Translations under genes and position numbers: made by a program
Part shown: piece after piece, positions 37,001-49,060 of the stretch
How the letters are laid out: every line of letters starts with the position of its first letter
How positions within the stretch are numbered: the stretch's first letter is position 1
The notes under the pieces: model-generated
Databases searched by the model: none
What the model was told of the DNA's origin: nothing
Seen by the model: only the letters and a program-made list of their open reading frames with translations
From: Acorus gramineus
Lineage: Eukaryota; Streptophyta; Magnoliopsida; Acorales; Acoraceae
Assembly: GCA_030737835.1 (NCBI GenBank)
Contig: CM060847.1
Span: 20,982,433-21,046,432 of the forward strand
Direction: 5' to 3'
Length of the DNA: 64,000 nt

Positions 37001-38795
37001 CCCCAAAGGAGCTACGTCTCGATCGCCCACGAACTGGAAAGACCTCCGACCAGGAAGGTGGAACGACACCGACTTGGCGAAACAGTCGATGCTGGCATGA
37101 CTAGCTGCAAGCCAATCCATCCCCAGGATGGCATCAAAATCCGACATCGCGAGCTCCACCAGCTCTACCGGAAACTCATGCTCCGCGATCTCCACCGTGC
37201 ACCCTCGGTACACCGAACTGAGGAGAACACGGTCTCCCACGGGCAATGCTACCTCTAACACAGCATCTAGAGGAGCGGACGCCACACCCGTCCGTCTCGC
37301 GAAAGCAGGAGACACGAACGAGTGGGTGGCTCCAGAATCAAATAGCACATAAGCAGGAAGCTGGGAGATCTGAACAGTACCTCTGACCACGCTGCCTGAT
37401 GCCTGAGCCTCCTCTGCCGAAAGCGCTGCCACTCGGCCCTGGACGAACTGAGGCTGAGGAGCAGGGGCACGCCTCGCCTGCTGCGCTGGCTGCCTCCTCT
37501 GATCAGCACGGCCACCCTGTGGCTGCTGCTGCTGACGCTGAGGCTGCTGCTGCGGCTGGCGCTGAGGCTGCTGCTGGCGCTGCTGCTGAAACTGCTGCTG
37601 GAACGGCCGCTGCTGCAACTGCTGCTGCTGGGGCATCACTGCTGGTCGGCCAGCGTCAGGGCAATTATACAGAATATGCCCGACGCGCTGACAGTGATAA
37701 CAGCGCCTCGTCTCTGGTCGCCTCGACTGGACCGGCACGGCTGCGATGGGTGCTGGGCCTCGCGCTGGCACCACATCTGCTGGAAGAGAGGGAGCCGCTG
37801 ACTGCTCGAAGCGGGCCCTCTTCTTCTTCCGCTGCCCTCTGTCCTGACCTCTGGGTGGCCTCTGGTCTGTCGACGGGGTCGGAGCCCGCACCTGGATCCC
37901 GAGGTCTCTCTCGACTGTCTTCGCCCGCGAGACCAAGTCGGAGAACCTCGTGAAAGCATGGGCGGTGACGTGCACTCGGATGGCACTGCTGAGACCGAGC
38001 TCGAACCGACGGCACCTCGACACCTCGTCCATCACCAGAGCTGGAGCGAATCGGGACAGCCTCGTGAACCGTGTGGAGTAGTCAGCGACGGACATAGTGC
38101 CCTGAGTCAGCTGCTCAAACTCCCGCTCCACTAGCTGTCGCGTCGAGAAGGGGAAATACTCCTCCAAGAAATATCCCCTGAATCCCGCCCAGGTGAGCTG
38201 CTCCATCCCTCTGGAATGTCAACTGATCTAGTAGCCCACCACTCGGCGGCGCTACCCTTCAGCATAAACGCAGCCAGGGAGACCCTCTGGCGGTCTGTGC
38301 AAGCATCGTGGAGAAGATGGTATCCACCTCCATCAGCCATCTCTCTGGGGCAAGGGGGTCCTCCGTCTGACCCTGGAACTCGGGAGGATGGAGCTTCAGA
38401 AAGGCTGAGAGTCCACTCTGCTGAACCCTCGCTGCTGCCTCTAGCCCCGCCTCCCTCTCCTGAGGATCCTGAACTCTGGCCGCCGGAATCTCCACCACGG
38501 GGACTGGGGGTGTATCAGGCACCACAGGCGGATCTGCCGCCAAGGGAACCTGCGGTACTGCCTCGCGGGCTGCCCGCAGCTCCCGAATCTCCCGTGCCTG
38601 CTCTGCCAACATCCTCGTCTGGGTCTCCACCATATCCGCCAACCGCGCAAACGCGCGCTCCCAGGCAGGAGGCTCCTGCGCTGGTCCTGACCTCTCGGCT
38701 GAGGACTCACCAATAGCATCCTCGACTCTGGCAGGTCCGGAGACCTCCAAGGGTCGAGAGGGACCACGTCCGCGTCGTCCTCTGCGAGGAGGCAT
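34015..38795 (-). pseudogene. Tekay-type gag-pol polyprotein, four apparent frameshifts
   Basis: A single open frame expected for gag, protease, reverse transcriptase, RNase H, integrase and a chromodomain-like C-terminus. Start MPPRRGRRGRG at 38795. Gag domain to about 37950; CCHC knuckle ([14 protein letters not shown]) near 37715-37665; protease FDSGATHSF near 37350-37320; RT with FIDDIL near 36334-36317; RNase H YTDAS near 35900; integrase zinc-binding region (CLVCQQ) near 35135; integrase core with [17 protein letters not shown] and [12 protein letters not shown]-terminal EEATW-like motif ([10 protein letters not shown]) typical of Del/Tekay chromodomains, ending in LFPS. Compared with the plus-strand gag and with the family, the frame shifts near 38312, 38209, 35505 and 35015. 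Catalytic residues look intact, so decay is recent, or some shifts are sequencing errors. Confidence 0.93.
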
Positions 38796-38896
38796 ATCAG
38801 CAACCTAAGAAAACCAGACACTAGGATCAGAATACGCATATAGAAATCCTAGGACTCATCTCTAAGAAAAGAAGACACTTGGCTCTGACAGGACCA

Positions 38897-38910
38897 GGCT
38901 CTGATACCAA
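38897..38910 (-). promoter_or_regulatory. Primer binding site (initiator tRNA-Met)
   Basis: Minus-strand TTGGTATCAGAGCC, four bases (AAAG) after the end of the 5' LTR. Same layout as in the plus-strand element. Confidence 0.95.
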
Positions 38911-38914
38911 CTTT

Positions 38915-41885
38915 TGTCACGCCCCAGGGCGGCCGTCCCCGGGACGCGGCAAGTGTATATATGATATCAGTAACAGGAGTTCAATAATATACCACAAACA
39001 ATCACTAAAATGACAACACAGATAAAAGCAGGGCTGACATAATATATACACCAAATGCGGAAGCTAAAAGACTGAGTCTGTAGTCAAAACATACTACAGA
39101 CTCGATACATAATCATAAGTCCTGTGAGAGCCAACATGCCCATATATATACACAAATAAATCCATACATAATCCAACTAGGTGCCCAAGCACAGAATATA
39201 TACATACAACAAAGAAGGGTGCTGATGGCCTCAAAACTCGTGGGACGCGGCGCTACCCTCTACGGTGTAGTCGCTCGGGAAGCTCCTCCCTCAGAGATCA
39301 CTGAAAAAGATAATATGCGAGGGGTGAGCCACACGCTCAGTGAATAGCACAACCCATGCATACAGTTCATATTAACCACATTTAAATCAAGCCAATAGCC
39401 CAATACAGCATAACATCACAATCCGGGGGTTCGTCACATCGCCGAACCGCCATACCCTACCCTCACCCTCACCCTCAATAGGTGACCTAGGATGTTGGGA
39501 CTTAGCGGGTTGATAATCATCCATTCATAATCCTGTGGGTCGTCGCATCGCCGGCCCACCATACCCTCACCCTCACCTCTCAACAGGTGACCTAGGCTCT
39601 TGGGACTGACTAGGCTGTTGGTCACCCTTGGTCCACCGATAGTCTCTCCTCACTCCGTAGGTCGTTTGGCCACTTCCATGTTCAGCGCAGTCCTTCACCA
39701 AATCAGGAGGCGCCTACTGATGGAAGCCCCTGCACGGGACAACCTTTCTAACGCCGGGTAGTCTCTACACGGATCCAACGGAGGGAACAGAACAGCCTAT
39801 CCATCGCATATGATCCACTCGGATCCGCTGACAGCACATCTCTACAACTCTAATGTCTTGAATTCCTCAGAATTCCACCAGCGCGCATAACCAGGATGCG
39901 GGGAAATAAATATACATACAGGGGAAAAGAGACCTTGGGAGGGTAACCTGAGGTCCCGATGTAGGACATCCGACAACCAAACGAGGAACACGGAGTACCC
40001 TAACCCGGGTCTCAATGTTAACCTCGCAAGGCCCCCTTATATTCCCTAAACATGCTATATATATATACGCAGTTTGCATTTAATTAAATAAATCAAACTA
40101 ATAGGACGCATGCACAAGTCAGGGCTTTCCTAGCATGATAACGGGGTGACATGATACACGGCTCATGCACAAAACCTAAGGGTGCAAGTCCCTAACATAC
40201 AAGTCTAGGGTGGCATGCATTCTACACACACACATCATGCTTACATGGATTCAAAATAACAGTTAATACTAACTATGTGCCCCAGGGGAGGACGGTACAC
40301 GCCCAAAGCATGTAACGCCTCCCAAACTGGGTTGGGTTGTCCCACTCACCGGAAATCGGGTCGACGCGCGACCGTCCGTCGGGATCTGCAAGACAGGGTA
40401 TTAACTGGTTAGAATAAATCCACAAATACCCAATAATACACAATAAATACCCAAAACCCACAAATCAAACACCCAACACCCCCGGCAACCACCCGCACGG
40501 CCACCCGACCGCCCGGGTGCACCGCGCGCTTCAGCCCCCGCACTCCGCGCACCGCCAGACCCTCTGCCCGCCGCCTGGACACGCCGCCGCACCGCCCGGG
40601 GCTCCGCGCATCCACTGCGCCCAGCCGCAGTAGCCTACGCGCCCCGACCACCTCGCGCCGCCCCGCGAGCACTCCGCACGGCCCCCGCGCGCAGCACCTC
40701 GCCCCGCGCGCACCCGACGCGCACCACCACCGCCTCGCCGCGCCCTCCGCGCGCACTGCCCTACTCGACCAGCCCTCGCGCACACCTCGCCTGCCCCACC
40801 GCGCCTCGCGCACACCTCGCCTGCTCGACCAGCGCCTCGCGCACACCTCGCCTGCTCGACCAGCACCTCGCGCACAGCACCCCGGCTGGCCTCCAGCTCC
40901 CCCGCCGAGCGCACGCCCGCGCGCACGCCCAGCCAGCTCCTGCTCTCGCTGCCTGTGCTGCCTGAGACCCCCAGCCCGAGCACGCCAGCACTGCCAGCCC
41001 GTCCCGCGCGCCCAGCACGACCAGCTCCTCGCACCAGACCCGCGCACACCCGCGCGCACGCCCTGCGCACGCGCGCGCCCAGCATGTGGGCTGCCTGAGC
41101 CGCTGCTGCTGCTGCCTGCGCCCGAGGACATCTCCCACCAGCCCAAGCACCCCAACCACCCACCTCCGACCACCCCACGGCCCTCCGACGGCCACCACAG
41201 CCCTCCGACGGCCACCCACCGCCGCCGACCACCACCCAACCCCAAAACCATCCCCCTAGCATACATCTAGCATGAAAAAGAGGGAAAAGAGGCTTACCGA
41301 GGGGAGGGAAGGATGTTCGGTAGCTCTTCGTGCGCCGAAACCTTTCCCAAAGGTTCTCTCACGCCCCGATCTATCACGGCCCTCGAAATGGCTCGAAACA
41401 GAGGAGAGAGAGAGGAGGTCGGAGTGGCTAGAGTCATCGGAACGCGGATTTAAAGACACCGGAGCGTAGATCGGGACCCGATCTACACTTCTCGTGCTTT
41501 AGGTTTTTGGTTTTGATGGGTCTAGGGGCCTCAAAAGTGAGAAAAAGAGAGGGGAGAGAGAAAATGAAAGTGGTAGGGATAATGAATAGTAACTCGGGAT
41601 TTTAGATCCCACCCTTATATAGTGTGCGACTTAAAAACCCGGATACGCCCCGGAACTGCGAAATTTTTGGAAACGATGCCGGAATTCGATGAAATTTTCA
41701 TGAGTGGCTTAAAACGGCACCAGGACACATAATATGCAGTTAGATTTTCAATCGGAGTCCTCTAACTCGGACGATAGCTAACAGTCCAAAATTATGCGGT
41801 TCCGATCGAAAAACACAAAATTTTTAAAACTGCTAAAAATGCTCCAATGGTTGCCAATAGGCCAAAAAGTGACACATATATAACA
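38915..41885 (-). mobile_element. 5' LTR of the minus-strand Tekay element
   Basis: A 2971-bp LTR from TGTTATATATGTGTCAC (41885) to GGGGCGTGACA (38915). TATA box TATATAAG at 41621-41614. Leader with donor CTCG/GTAAG (GTAAG 41297-41293), GC-rich block, acceptor CTTGCAG (AG ends 40386), 36-nt segment 40385-40350, donor GTGAG 40349-40345. A later acceptor-like pyrimidine tract is less clear in this copy. G-rich motifs on the minus strand near 39475-39455 and 39585-39565. Confidence 0.94.
41614..41621 (-). promoter_or_regulatory. LTR TATA box
   Basis: TATATAAG on the minus strand in the context CACACTATATAAG, about 265 bp from the LTR start; it is also present in the 3' LTR (33702-33695) and in the solo LTR at 1965-5196. 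Confidence 0.6.
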
Positions 41886-41890
41886 TATAG

Positions 41891-43458
41891 GTTGTGTAAT
41901 TTCATTATTAAGTTATAAAATTGGATTAATAGGTTTACAGTTCGATTTACAGGTTGTGCATTTCAATTATTATGTTATGTAGTTTGATTTATAAGTTGTG
42001 CAGTGAGATTCTAATGTTTTTTATGAGATTGATGATGATTTTTGTATCCCTTGTATAGTTTTCATTTTTAGGGTCTTTTTTATTTATTGTATACATAGAT
42101 TGTATAGTTCGATTATAATATTTTGCAATTTGATTCATATATTGTGCAATTTGATTCTAATTTTTACAATTCAGTTCATATATTGCCCAGTTCAATTCAT
42201 ATAATATGCATTTTGATTACAAGTTGTATAGTCTGATTCATATGTTGGTTAGTTCGTTTCATATGTGTGTAGTATCATTCATAAGTTATGTAATTCGTAT
42301 GTGTGTAGTATCATTCATAAATTATGTAATTCGACTCATAGATTATGCGATTTTATTATTAAGTTATACAGTTCGATTCACAGGTTGTGCAGTTCAATTA
42401 TTATGTTATGTAGTTTGATTTATAAGTTGTGCAGTTGAATTCTAATCTTGTGTAGTTTCATTCATACATTATGCAGCTCCCCTTCCATAGGTATTTAAGC
42501 CTAGTTCATTGAAACATCACAAAGACTTTCAACTTGGAAATTGGACCTTACTTCATAAGCACTAAAAAAAACCATTTCAAGTTTTTCTCCAATGATTCAA
42601 GAGTAACTATAAATGCTACTGTATCAAATCACAAAATTGTAAGAAAATCTATTAATTCATTACTTTGTGCAACCTAACATGTCAATGTTTGGATATGTTG
42701 AATCTTTCAACAAGAATGAGTCTGGTATGATCCCAATTCCAACAACTCAAATATTCACGAATTCTTCTTTTTCAACAATTCATTTATGCTCTTTATATTA
42801 TTTGCAGGACTCAAGAGTAGTCATATCAATGCATGACCAATCACATAGAACAACATCAAATGTTAGATGAAGATGTAATCTAGTTGGACTTGCCTTGTTA
42901 ATTTTGCTGTAATTAGAGTTGTAAATAGAGAATTGTACAAAAAATTTGTTATTATAATTGTAAAGAAATATTTTGATGTAATTAGTTATATAAATGTTAT
43001 ATGAGATCTAGGACTTGACTTGTTCAATTCAATTCATGTGTGCTATAATTTGATTCATTAATAATTCAATTCAATTCAAAATTTATTCAGTTTTATAGAT
43101 TCGTTATTCAATTCAATTAACAAGTGTCATTTCAAGTTTGAGGCATCAACAAATACTTCAGGTATTATTCAAACAATTATCAGTTCTAACTACAAATGCT
43201 TCAGTTCAATTAACAAGTGTCATTTCAAGATTGAGGCATCAACATTATCTTCGATTAACAAGTATTTCAGTTAGATTCAACCACAATTTAGTTCATTTAA
43301 TGAGTACTGTAGTTTAATTCAACCAAAATTCAGTTCATTTCATGTAAACAAAAGTATACATTGCAAACACATTCATATATCAATACATTGATTTTCATTC
43401 AACAACTTTCAACACAGTACAACAATTCGATCAATATAGTCAAGGGATCGATAAATGA
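41891..43458. other. MULE interior, left side: subterminal repeats then unrecognised DNA
   Basis: 41891-42490 is made of AT-rich phrases (cattcataggttatgtaat style) that recur, inverted, in 47811-48990; one unit here is about 0.4 kb and a second is partial. 42490-43458 is AT-rich without a gene I recognise; a 67-codon frame at 42667-42870 has no known features. A short repeat (ttaacaagtgtcatttcaag) occurs at about 43118 and 43210. Confidence 0.65.
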
Positions 43459-43985
43459 TCACAAAAGTCCCCCACCACAAAATCCTAGAAAATATATAAT
43501 CAAGAACGTATTCTTCCTTGTAATATCTCTTGTAAGCTTTTGACTATCCGTATTGATATCATATTTATGCCACAAATTGATATTTTTGTCATGACTTAAA
43601 TAATCCATGAATTTCATAACAAATACACAACAATTATTCGTGTTAGATTGTTTAAGTGCAGAAGACACATGCATTCTCCCATCCTTTGAAACTCAAGTAC
43701 CAACCATATGTGTCTCAAGAGAAAAAACTTGCATATGTAAGAACATTAAAAAATGATCATTGAATGAAATTCAAATGAGATTAGCATAATGCAATTCATA
43801 TAAAGAATGAAATTTAAACTAAAATTTAGAATAACAGCTATCTCAGTGGAATATTTGTCTCCCACATCCTTTTTAAGAGAATCATATTTTGATAATTTAT
43901 GTTTTTTTGGATACACCACTGCAAGTAACCAATTATTGTTCTCAATGATAGGGATAAATATGTGTAAGATAAAACATAAACACAT
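43459..43985 (-). pseudogene. Decayed Ulp1-like (C48) cysteine protease in the MULE
   Basis: Two frames on the minus strand carry the halves of a Ulp1/SENP-type catalytic domain, the family that removes SUMO or related modifiers. The upstream half (43985-43746) has FIPIIENNNW followed by hydrophobic strand residues and KYDSLKK: the family pattern is a His before Trp and an Asp in the D-S motif; the His site is Asn here. The downstream half (43674-43459) has QSNTNNCCVFVMKFMDYLS, matching the Gln-to-Cys segment (usually Q-x-N-x-x-D-C-G), with Gly replaced by Cys. An AG-ended boundary near 43690 suggests an intron between them. Upstream exons were not recognised. Lost catalytic His and separate frames mean it is not functional. 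Plant MULEs of the Kaonashi group carry such domains. Confidence 0.68.
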
Positions 43986-44214
43986 GCATCAAGTGAGAAA
44001 TCAGAATTGTTTATAGACAAACCAAAACTATAAATTCTCACTTTTCACACTGCCAACTGCCACATATCAAATTCCTAAGCTATCTGGATTTATAAATCTA
44101 CGGAGAGTCATACGTGTCACCATCATATATAAAATGAATACGATCATCTAAATCACTTTGGATCAAAACAATTGTCTATTCATCTCTTATACTCATTTTT
44201 TTAAAATGTCTGAC
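43986..44214. other. MULE interior between Ulp1 relic and nested LTR
   Basis: 229 bp of AT-rich DNA ending in the CTGAC target duplication (44210-44214). No recognised coding, although an N-terminal part of the Ulp1 domain could be hidden here. Confidence 0.4.
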
Positions 44215-47200
44215 TGTTATGCCTATGTCATTTGGAGCCATTTCGGTTAAGCCTTGATCACATCTGGGTCATTTAGGGCCTTTTTCTTTTTCGATCGGAG
44301 TCGCTAAAATTTTGGCTTTTAGCTACCTGCGGGAGTTGGAGTACTCTGATTGAAAATCTAACTGCATATTATGGGTCCTGGTACCGTTTAGTACTACCCA
44401 TAAAAATTTTATCGAATTCCGGTAACATTTTAAAAAATATGCAGTTTCGAACCGTATCCGGGTTTTGAGAGTTCCTGATTGGTCGAATAGTGTGAGATAT
44501 TTTGAGGATGTGGTGACCTTTGGTAACCTTACCCTCACCTTGCTTAGTGATGAAGAAACCTTTGGTCTTTTGGTATGTGAGTGGGTGAGCCTAACCCTAA
44601 CCTCACCACCCCCCTTATGGTCACCCCTAGACACTATTTGGGCATGAAAAAGATATTTTTGCCCTCTCTCTCTCTCCCCCTCTCTCCCATTTCATGGAAC
44701 ACTTTCTCTCCCTCTCTTGGTCCCTTTTTTTTCGCTCTTTGTGTGTGGAGAAGGAGGAGGAAAAAGCAAATGAAGGAGAAGGTGAAGAAGGAAGCACAAG
44801 AAGCCAAGAAAACTTGAGGAGAGGCTGAAGAGGAGGTGTAGTGGTGGTGGTGGTTGAGGTGGCCGTGGGAGCGTCGAGAGCCCCGCATCTCCCCCTTTCC
44901 CTTCCCCTCTTTTGATCTCGTCGGATGGGATGCGCGAGGTCCCGGGTTGCGATGAGTGATTCGATCCAACCCTTTGGGATGCGCTCGATGCATGTAGTCG
45001 TGCATCGCGCATCCATGGGGCTTCTTTGCACCCTAAATATGTTAGATATTTGCATGCTAGGCTTGTATAGCTCGTATATTGCATAGAACCCTTTTTCTAC
45101 CATATACTTGCCTATGTATATTCATGTGTGAATTATTATGTATGCATGCGCCCCTCTAGTATGGGCATGTATCCTGTAATGTGTATGGATGTATAAAATA
45201 TGGCATGCCTTAGGTAGTATTGTAATACTACTCCCACCATACTAATTGGAATATTCAGCATGATTAAGTCTGGGTTAATAACGGGCACCTGCCTAATATT
45301 CCTTTGCGATAAGACTCGAGGGCATGGTGTAGTTGTTGCACCCATGCTAATGGGACAAAGCTATGACCAACTTCAAGAGATGATGATCTCTCTCTCGCCC
45401 TCTCCCTCTGCACGAACTAAGTAAGTAGATGCGATTTCCTACTCGACTCAGGTTCGTTTGGAATATTGGCATGCACCTGTTAGTGCGCGAGATCGCGCTT
45501 GACCCTTCCCTTTTAAGTTGGTGATATCCAACGCATGCTAAAGTTATGCCTTGTATGTGCTTATATGATTAATGGCCATGTATGCATGTTGTATGATTTG
45601 TTGTTTATGATGTAAATCCATGTTAGGGAGTATCCCTATAATTATTTGATAGGTTATCGTGCATGTAGTTCATGTACATAACTAAGATATAATTCTCCTA
45701 GATATATATGCGCATGTTAAAACTGATTAGGCCTATCTGAAATAGGCGTGGGTATGACCCGTTGTTGGGTTGTACCTTATTAGTTAGAGCGCTAGCGATG
45801 TAATCGCCCCCGTGCATCCGAGCGATGCACTCGTTTGGAATTCAGGAGAATTCATTATCTTATCGGTTTTGTTAAGCCGGTAGTTATGGCATTAAGCTAG
45901 GCCTACCTGTGTTAGGCGTGTATATGAACCACCTGTTGGGTTATGTGCCTTGGGCTTATTTCTGCGTGAGAGCAGAGGCAACCCCTTGTGTCCGAGCGAC
46001 GCAACCGTGTGGGAGTACAATAGTATTCGATATCATCAATATGTGATTATCGAGAGTAGTTGTTTTTCCATTGGGTTTGCTTTGCGAACATGGAGTGTTT
46101 CCTCCCAATGTCGTCCGTGTTGAAGCGGCCCGGGTTGTAGCTGTCGTGACAGAGGGCTCCCATCCGTAGGTACTACCGATGCTTTCTAGAACGTACTGAT
46201 CGTGGGAGTATACCAGGTAGAGGCTACCCGGGAGAGGGCTAACGAATGATATTGCGAGCGTGAAATCATTCTCCCCTTCGTTGGATCCGATGTAGGAACT
46301 CCCCGGTGTTGGAAAAGCTATCCTGACAGAGGGCTCCCATCCGTAGGTACCACCGATGCGTTCGGGAGCATACTGATCGTGGGAGTATACCAGGTAGAGG
46401 CTACCCGGGGAAAGGGCTATCGGTGGACCAAGGGTGTAGAGCAGTCTAAATCTCTTCCAAAAGTCCTATGTCACCTCTAAAGGGTGAGGGTGAGGATGAG
46501 GTGAAGACACATCGCCACATGACCCATTCGTTGTTCGTTCGTTCCCATAGTTGTTGGGTCCGGTTGTGTATCAATGTTCAAGGACATCGTTGGGCAGTTA
46601 TCTCGATGTAGATGATCCAGTAGTGTTGTGTAGACCAGTAATTCCGCGTCTCTTCGACCAACGGTATGGTCTCTCCCCAAAAGTCCCAAGAGTCTCCCTC
46701 TGGGAGTGAGGATGAGGGTGAGGTTGGTGATCCAGTAGTGTTGTGTTGACCAGTAATTCCGCGTCTCTTCGACCAACTGTATGGTCTCTCCCCAAAAGTC
46801 CCAAGAGTCTTCCTCCGGAAGTGAGGGTGAGGGTGAAGTTGGTCGCGTCGCCGCGTGACCTTGTTATCCATTGGGTTTCCACCCATGTTTTCCTTAAAAG
46901 AAAATTGCCTTAACATTGAATTGTTGTAATGGTGATTGGTTTCCAGCCACTCACTGAGCTTGTAGCTCACCCCTCGCATACTATTTTTTTTCAGGGGCAG
47001 TGTTGGGCGTGGAGCTAGAGCTTCCCTGTGGCGTGGTCTTATGTGCGTGGAGCGTTCTTCCGACGAGTGGCAAGTGCGAGGCTGTCAGCAGTCCTAGAGT
47101 CGTTTTATGTATTGTAAATCATGCATATAGCACAGGTTGTATTTTATTTGGACTAGACTTGGCTCTCACAGGACAGTGATTGTGTATTCGAGTCTGTAAT

Positions 47201-47378
47201 AATGTTTTTGGTTTACAGACATTGTTGATATCTTATGCTTCCGCTTTTCAGTCAGTTATCATTTATCTTTGCTTTGCCACCTTGTGTGTGGTTATTGGAG
47301 TCTTTGTTGACCTCAGGTATTGATAGCTGATACTTCATTATTGCCACGTCTCGGGAACGGCCGCCCTGGACCGTGACA
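44215..47378 (+). mobile_element. Solo LTR (C type) lacking the GC-rich block
   Basis: Starts TGTTATGCCTATGTCATTT and ends GACCGTGACA (3164 bp), with the perfect duplication CTGAC (44210-44214 and 47379-47383). It shares the start region with B-type LTRs and much of the 3' half with the LTR at 1-1964. Unlike all other copies it has no GC-rich block: the leader runs CTTCCCCTCTTTTG/ATCTCGTCGGATGG, so that the sequence before the donor of other copies is joined to the sequence after their acceptor at 44914/44915. A duplicated stretch of about 125 bp occurs around 46600-46870 (GTTGTGTAGACCAGTAATTC type phrases). Confidence 0.93.
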
Positions 47379-47383
47379 CTGAC

Positions 47384-49060
47384 AATGTAAAAACTAAATA
47401 TAATAAATACTTTGACAAACTAATTGCCCAATATATATAACAATATGAATGGTTACGTTGTATCTCAACCATATATATGGGATCCAAGAAATGGTTGTAT
47501 TATCACCTTTGTACATTGCTTTTTCAATCTTTGTCAAATTCTTTTATGGTGACTTTGTTGACTTGATAGTGGCTGAATTAATCACCATATTACGTGCTAA
47601 TCCGCTACCCTCTTCTTCATCATATTTATTTGCATATACTAACATTTGTCAATGTCTCAACAAAATTGAATTACAAAAGTTCACATTTAATGAATATGGA
47701 ATATAAACATCTTCTCAACAAATTTCAAAAGAAAAAAGGATCAATTGAACTGCAACACCTAATGAATCGAACATCACAACATATAAAATCAAACTACATA
47801 ACATAATATTGAACTGCACAACCTATAAATTGAACTGCAAACTTATGAATCCAACTGTATAACTTTATAATGAAATTGTACAATCTATTAATCGAATTAC
47901 ATAACCTATGAATGATACTACACACGTATGAACCAAACTAACTAACATATGAAACAGGGTATACAACATGTAATCAAAATGCACATTATAAGAATTGAAC
48001 TGGGCAACATATGAACCAAACTGTAAAAATTAAAATCAAACTGAACAATATATGAATCAAACCGCACAATCTTATAATTAAACTATACAATCTATGTATA
48101 CAATAAATAAATAAATCCCTGAAAAGAAAACCATACAAAGGATACAAAAGCCATCATCAACCTCATCAACAACATTAGAATCCCACCACCTAACTTATAA
48201 ATCAAACTACATAATATAATAATTGAACTGCGCAACCTATGAATCGAACTGCAAACCTATGAATCCAACTATATAACTTAATAATGAAATTGTATAACCT
48301 ATAAATCAAATAACATAACCTATGTATGATACTACACACATATGAATCGAACTAACTAACATGTGAATCATAATATAGAATTTGTAATCAAAATACACAT
48401 TATATGGTTGAACTTGACAACATATGAATCGAACTATAAAAATTATAATCAAATTGCCTAACATTATAACCGAACTATACAATCTATGTATACAATAAAT
48501 ACAAGAACCTTAAAAAAGAAAATCATACAAGGGGTACAAAAGCTATCATCAACCTCATCATTAACATTAGAATCCCACTGCATAATTTATAAATCGAACT
48601 ACATAACATAATAATTGAACTGTACAACCTATGAATCGAACTACAAACCCTATGAATCCAACTGTATAACTTAATAATGAAATTGCACAACTTATAAATT
48701 GAATTACATAACCTATAAATGATACCACACACATATGAATCTAACTAACTAATATATGAATCCGATTATACAACATGTACTCAAAATGCACAATATATGA
48801 ATTGAATTGGGGAATCATATGAACCGAACTATAAAATTTAGAATTAAACTGCATAATATATGAATTAAACTGCACAATATGATAATCATACTATACAATC
48901 TATGTATATGATAAATACAAAAACCCTAAAAAAGAAAACCATACGAGGGATACAAAATCCATCATCAATCTCATCAACAAATTTTAAGCCCTAGAAGGAA
49001 AACAAAAGGCATATATAAGAAATATTATAACCCTAATATAGATGTTCAAAAAAGGTGTGG
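47384..49060. repeat. MULE right subterminal tandem repeats (about 0.4 kb units)
   Basis: Three consecutive units beginning near 47811, 48226 and 48617, each with CAACCTATGAATCGAACTGC-like phrases and an 'aaaccatacaaaggatacaaaa' type stretch, spacing about 390-415 bp. They are inverted relative to the left subterminal region 26090-26239 plus 41891-42490. 47384-47810 is AT-rich, unclassified MULE interior. Confidence 0.75.

Larger units (their letters stand above)
26245..41885 (-). mobile_element. Tekay (Del)-type Ty3 retrotransposon, nested in the MULE
   Basis: Minus-strand element: 5' LTR 41885-38915, primer site 38910-38897, gag-pol 38795-34015, polypurine tract near 33980-33968, 3' LTR from 33967. 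Its 3' LTR is in two pieces (33967-32728 and 26856-26245) because another element, 26857-32727, sits inside it, with loss of about 1.1 kb of the LTR. A perfect TATAG duplication (26240-26244 and 41886-41890) proves that 26245 and 41885 are the two ends of one insertion. The 3' LTR pieces differ from the 5' LTR at few positions by eye, so it is fairly young. Frameshifts make it unable to code for a full polyprotein. Confidence 0.92.

Noticed and set aside
47811..48990. CRISPR-like or satellite array
   Set aside because: Units are about 0.4 kb, imperfect, and mirrored at the other MULE end; they are subterminal repeats of the transposon.
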